Assembly: GCF_018882325.1 (NCBI RefSeq) | Contig: NZ_JACVOQ010000004.1 | Span: forward strand, 124,001-188,000 | Direction of reading: 5' to 3' | DNA: 64,000 nucleotides | Origin: Polynucleobacter sp. 78F-HAINBA | GTDB taxonomy: Bacteria > Pseudomonadota > Gammaproteobacteria > Burkholderiales > Burkholderiaceae | Part shown: positions 61,073-64,000 of the stretch, piece after piece | Position numbering within the stretch: the stretch's first letter is position 1 | Layout: each line of letters opens with the position of its first letter | Position numbers and translations under genes: made by a program | Notes under the pieces: model-generated | The model's input: only the letters and a program-made list of their open reading frames with translations | Told to the model about the DNA's origin: nothing | The model's database searches: none

Positions 61073-62038
61073 ATGCCCAAATTACGCCAAATTGCCCTCA
61101 TTGCTTTTGATGGATTCCAGATTCTTGATATCACAGGGCCCGCCTCTGTTTTCTCTGCAGCCAACGATGCCTTAGGCAAGCCCTATTACCAAGTGGTGAC
61201 CGTATCAGCCAAAGGAGGGTTAGTTTCGAGTCATTCTGGAATTAACATTCAATCCCATAGCTACAAATCTTCTAAGTTAGCCTCTATAGATACGCTCTTA
61301 ATCGCTGGCGGTAGTGCGGATGGATTGGAGGCACTATCGAGGAGCGAGCCTTTCATGAAGTGGATTAAGCAGACAGTTCAAAGGACTCGTCGCTATGGGT
61401 CTGTTTGTACTGGGGCTTTTGTTCTAGGTCACCTAGGCTTACTCAAGAAAAAGAAGGTGGCAACTCACTGGGGCTCTTGCCAAAAACTCGCAACCCTTTA
61501 TCCAGAGGCGGAGGTTGATGCCAACGCATTATTTGTTAATCAAGGAAAACTTTGGACTTCTGCTGGGGTGACCACAGGCATTGATATGAGCCTAGAAATG
61601 GTGGCACAAGATCTTGGCACTGAAATTGCCAACATTATTGCCAAGCGTTTGGTGCTTTATGTAAAGCGACCTGGTTATCAATCTCAATTTAGTCCATTAC
61701 TCAAAGCGCAAGAAAATGCTGTGCCAAAATTTTTAAAACTGGTTGAATGGCTTGGAAAACATCTTGACCAGAATATTGACATTCCAAGGATGGCGGAGCA
61801 AGTGGCCATGTCAGAGCGCACCTTTTATCGTAAGTTCACACAGTGCTTTGGAGAAACCCCACGGAATTATGTTGAAAAGTTGCGGCTAGATAATGTACGC
61901 ATTCTGCTTACTTCCAAAGCTTCCCTAAAACAGATCGCCCTAGTAAATGGATATTCCACCGCCTGTCAGTTGACCAAAGCATTTGAGCGTCAGTATGGAA
62001 TTGGGCCTGCGGTTTTTAGAAAAATGCACTCTACCTAA
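61073..62038 (+). CDS. GlxA-family AraC-type transcriptional regulator
   Basis: A 321-aa protein with an N-terminal DJ-1/PfpI-like sensor domain (LLIAGGSADG, then SVCTGAFVLGHLG) and a C-terminal AraC HTH pair (IDIPRMAEQVAMSERTFYRK and LKQIALVNGYSTACQLTKAF). It probably activates the divergent DJ-1 gene through the 86-base gap between them. Confidence 0.9.
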   Translation: MPKLRQIALIAFDGFQILDITGPASVFSAANDALGKPYYQVVTVSAKGGLVSSHSGINIQSHSYKSSKLASIDTLLIAGGSADGLEALSRSEPFMKWIKQTVQRTRRYGSVCTGAFVLGHLGLLKKKKVATHWGSCQKLATLYPEAEVDANALFVNQGKLWTSAGVTTGIDMSLEMVAQDLGTEIANIIAKRLVLYVKRPGYQSQFSPLLKAQENAVPKFLKLVEWLGKHLDQNIDIPRMAEQVAMSERTFYRKFTQCFGETPRNYVEKLRLDNVRILLTSKASLKQIALVNGYSTACQLTKAFERQYGIGPAVFRKMHST

Positions 62039-62152
62039 CCCTCAAGGTAAACAGAGCGCAAAGATACTGCCAACACTAGTTCTATGGGCTTTGTAATGAG
62101 GCCCTATGAGCAGCAAGAGCTAAAAGCACTATTTATAGCCGGATAATTACCC

Positions 62153-62181
62153 TTGGCAGCTTAAAAATATCCGTATACAAT
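62153..62181 (+). promoter_or_regulatory. Promoter of the AAA15-RloB pair
   Basis: TTGGCA (62153-62158) and TACAAT (62176-62181) are exactly 17 bases apart. The start of transcription would fall near 62188, inside the palindrome that follows. Confidence 0.7.
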
Positions 62182-62183
62182 AG

Positions 62184-62207
62184 ATTTCAACAAAATATTG
62201 TTGAAAT
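62184..62207. promoter_or_regulatory. Perfect palindrome at the transcription start
   Basis: ATTTCAACAA and TTGTTGAAAT are perfect inverted 10-base arms around AATA. It starts 2 bases after the -10 box, a typical repressor site. No dedicated repressor gene is adjacent, so the binder is unknown. Confidence 0.65.
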
Positions 62208-62226
62208 TAACGGAAAACAATAGAAA

Positions 62227-63411
62227 ATGCTTTATTCAATCAAGGTTAAAAACTTTCAGTCCTTTCTGGATGAGGTCCATATTTCTATGGAAATGAGTCA
62301 GCATGTGCCCGATGATGATCGATCATTTACTACTGCTGCGGGCAAAAGACTATCTAAGGCGATGGCTATTATTGGCCCCAATGCGAGCGGTAAAACCGCC
62401 CTGATTAAGTCAATGGCCTTTTTAGACTGGTTTATTAAACATTCATTTCAAAATAAGGTAGACGCCCCCATTCCTTTGGCCTCACACTTTTCAGCCAAAG
62501 ATCAGCCAAGCCATTTTGAAATTGAGTTTGAAATGGACGCAAAGGAGTGGAGATATTCACTAGATGCAGACGAGCATCGTGTTTACTCAGAATCCTTGTA
62601 CTGCAAGCAAAGTCGTGCTTTTTCATATGTTTTCACTCGAGTTTGGGATGGAGCAAACAACAAATACATTATTAAGCAAAAACAATTTGGCCTTTTACAA
62701 AAAGAAGCTGAGAAGGTTCGTGAGAATGCATCCTTAATTGCCACTGCCGCCCAATATGAAGTTCCACTTGCCCTACAAATTGTGTCGGGATTTGTTTTGA
62801 GCAACGTTAATGTGTTCGGACGTCAGCATTTGGACGACCAGCAGATTATTGGCGCCTCTGCAATATATGCTGGCGATGAGCTCATTCGAAACCAAATGAA
62901 TAACCTACTGTGCGGTTGGGATTTAGGCCTTTCTGGAGTGAAGGTGGAAAGGCAGATTCATACCCAGGAATCTGGAAAAGAAGAGCATATTTTTGTGCCC
63001 TTTGGCTTGCATAAAGTAGGCGATACCAATCATGCGCTAATGTTTAAGCATGAATCGAGCGGAACTCAAGGCGCCTACCTATTACTTTCAAGAATATTGC
63101 CGATATTAAATAACGGCGGTCTAGCCATCATTGATGAGTTAGAGGCGGATCTTCATCCCCATATGCTCAATCCAATACTGGATCTATTCTTTTCACCAAA
63201 AACTAATCCAAAAAACGCGCAAATTATTTTCACCTGCCATTCGGTAGAGGTGCTCAGCCTCCTGCATAAATCTCAAGTGGTTTTAGTTGAAAAAAATCAA
63301 GATTGTATGAGCGATGCCTGGCGCCTGGATAGCATGAAAGGCGTTAGGGCGGATGATAATTTATATGCGAAGTACATGGCTGGCGCGTATGGCGCTATTC
63401 CACAGGTTTGA
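62227..63411 (+). CDS. AAA15-family ABC-type ATPase (RloA/AbiLi-like)
   Basis: A 394-aa SMC/ABC-like ATPase. Walker A GPNASGKT is at 50-57, a signature-like SSGTQGAYLLL near 277-287, Walker B GLAIIDELEADLHPH with D303/E304, and the H-loop FTCHSVEVL near 335. It lies 9 bases before the TOPRIM-like gene. The pair resembles RloA-RloB/AbiL and, more loosely, PARIS. It likely senses infection and releases or activates its partner. Confidence 0.85.
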   Translation: MLYSIKVKNFQSFLDEVHISMEMSQHVPDDDRSFTTAAGKRLSKAMAIIGPNASGKTALIKSMAFLDWFIKHSFQNKVDAPIPLASHFSAKDQPSHFEIEFEMDAKEWRYSLDADEHRVYSESLYCKQSRAFSYVFTRVWDGANNKYIIKQKQFGLLQKEAEKVRENASLIATAAQYEVPLALQIVSGFVLSNVNVFGRQHLDDQQIIGASAIYAGDELIRNQMNNLLCGWDLGLSGVKVERQIHTQESGKEEHIFVPFGLHKVGDTNHALMFKHESSGTQGAYLLLSRILPILNNGGLAIIDELEADLHPHMLNPILDLFFSPKTNPKNAQIIFTCHSVEVLSLLHKSQVVLVEKNQDCMSDAWRLDSMKGVRADDNLYAKYMAGAYGAIPQV

Positions 63412-63420
63412 TATTCAGTC

Positions 63421-63927
63421 ATGACTAAACCAAATCGCCGCCAAAGAAAAACGCTCCTCGTAGTAGGCGAGGGAGATTGCGAGTACGCATTCTTGAAGCA
63501 CTTAAGAAATATGTATTGCTCAGACGGCGCTGGCGTTAACGTTACGATTCGCAACGCACAAGGCGGCGGACCAGATAGTATTGTCAATCAGGTTCTTCGC
63601 CATATACGGCTTGCTAGTTTCGATAAACAGATTGCACTCCTGGATACGGATATTGCTTGGTCCGATAGCCTCAAAAAAATTGCAAAGAAAAATAAGGTGG
63701 AGATGGTAGGCTCAAGACCCTGTCTTGAGGGCTTGCTTCTGAGCGTACTGAGCAAACCCGTTCCGCAAAATTCAGCAGAGTGCAAAAGAACTTTGCAGTC
63801 GCACACAAAGGCAGACATGACCGACTGGCACGATTATGAGCCCCATTTTTCTCAAGAAGCATTTGAACAGGCCAGGAAAATCTTGGCCGAACTCGATAAA
63901 TTATTAAAACATTTCGAAGGGATTTAA
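63421..63927 (+). CDS. RloB-like TOPRIM-type protein
   Basis: A 168-aa protein. TLLVVGEGDCEYAFLKHLRN gives the TOPRIM Glu (E17), and IALLDTDIAW gives the D-x-D pair (D75, D77), the metal-binding pattern of TOPRIM nucleases and the RloB family. The basic start (TKPNRRQRK) is typical of RloB. It is the likely effector of the ATPase encoded just before. Confidence 0.78.
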   Translation: MTKPNRRQRKTLLVVGEGDCEYAFLKHLRNMYCSDGAGVNVTIRNAQGGGPDSIVNQVLRHIRLASFDKQIALLDTDIAWSDSLKKIAKKNKVEMVGSRPCLEGLLLSVLSKPVPQNSAECKRTLQSHTKADMTDWHDYEPHFSQEAFEQARKILAELDKLLKHFEGI

Positions 63928-64000
63928 GTCCTGATTAATTCGAGGGCGACATCTTCCACCCCTTCAAGATTTCAATAGCCTTTAACAAGACTTACCAACA
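63928..64000. other. Right edge, no feature seen
   Basis: 73 bases after the RloB-like gene. No start of another gene, no tRNA-Arg 3' end copy and no terminator can be supported. Confidence 0.5.

Noticed and set aside
62227-63927. A PARIS (AriA/AriB) assignment
   Set aside because: The TOPRIM partner is far shorter than AriB and has the basic start typical of RloB, so the RloAB/AbiL label fits better.
31911-64000. CRISPR arrays, IS elements and a second att copy
   Set aside because: I looked for regularly spaced repeats, transposase genes and a copy of the tRNA-Arg 3' end and found none.

Overview
The window looks like a low-GC betaproteobacterium of the order Burkholderiales, most consistent with Polynucleobacter. 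The grounds are the merged translation superoperon, betaproteobacterial-type EF-Tu and RNA polymerase sequences, and the AT-rich codon use. The genus is an inference; the intact 16S gene on the minus strand (about 25832-27365) would settle it.

Positions 1-22219 are a compact minus-strand block of translation and transcription genes. In transcription order it runs tRNA-Tyr, tRNA-Gly, tRNA-Thr, tufB, tRNA-Trp, secE, nusG, rplK, rplA, rplJ, rplL, rpoB, rpoC, then a terminator and a new promoter, then rpsL, rpsG, fusA, tufA, rpsJ, rplC, rplD, rplW, rplB, rpsS, rplV and the start of rpsC, which leaves the window. The two tuf genes are identical over about 1.2 kb. Several intercistronic hairpins sit where ribosomal-protein autoregulation is known in other bacteria: the rplJ leader, the rplL-rpoB gap, the rpsL-rpsG gap and the rpsJ-rplC gap.

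Positions 22228-27610 are a complete rRNA operon on the minus strand (16S, tRNA-Ile, tRNA-Ala, 23S, 5S) with a consensus-like promoter, boxA-like antitermination sites and a strong terminator. Positions 27861-31728 hold ordinary chromosomal genes: a GNAT acetyltransferase, two c-type cytochromes, a BON-domain lipoprotein, a GmhA/DiaA-type SIS protein and rsmI.

From tRNA-Arg(CCG) at 31835 to the right edge the window is accessory. It begins with an integration module: a Cro/C1-type repressor, an AlpA-like protein, a tyrosine integrase, and an OB/HD-domain protein overlapping the integrase. A complete type I restriction-modification system (hsdM, hsdS, hsdR) follows, with a small membrane protein directly behind it. 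Next come a Tat-exported repeat protein, divergent from an apparent operon of an M41 protease with a degenerate AAA part, a WYL regulator and a dual nuclease (Cas4-like plus DnaQ-like/DUF2779), and a convergent PD-(D/E)XK protein.

The rest carries a deoxyribonucleotidase, a DUF4236/peptidoglycan-binding protein, a membrane coiled-coil protein, a three-gene MarR regulon marked by three identical operators, an HTH/nucleotidyltransferase pair that looks like a toxin-antitoxin locus, a cluster of AbiJ-NTD4, CWC, KAP NTPase and DUF2971 genes, a DJ-1/GlxA-type divergent pair, and an AAA15 ATPase with a TOPRIM-like RloB-type partner under its own promoter and palindrome. The region reads as a defence island inserted at tRNA-Arg. 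I found no copy of the tRNA 3' end further right, so its far border is either outside the window or not recognisable. The best candidates for an undescribed system are the M41-WYL-DUF2779 operon, the AbiJ/CWC/KAP/DUF2971 cluster and the AAA15-RloB pair.
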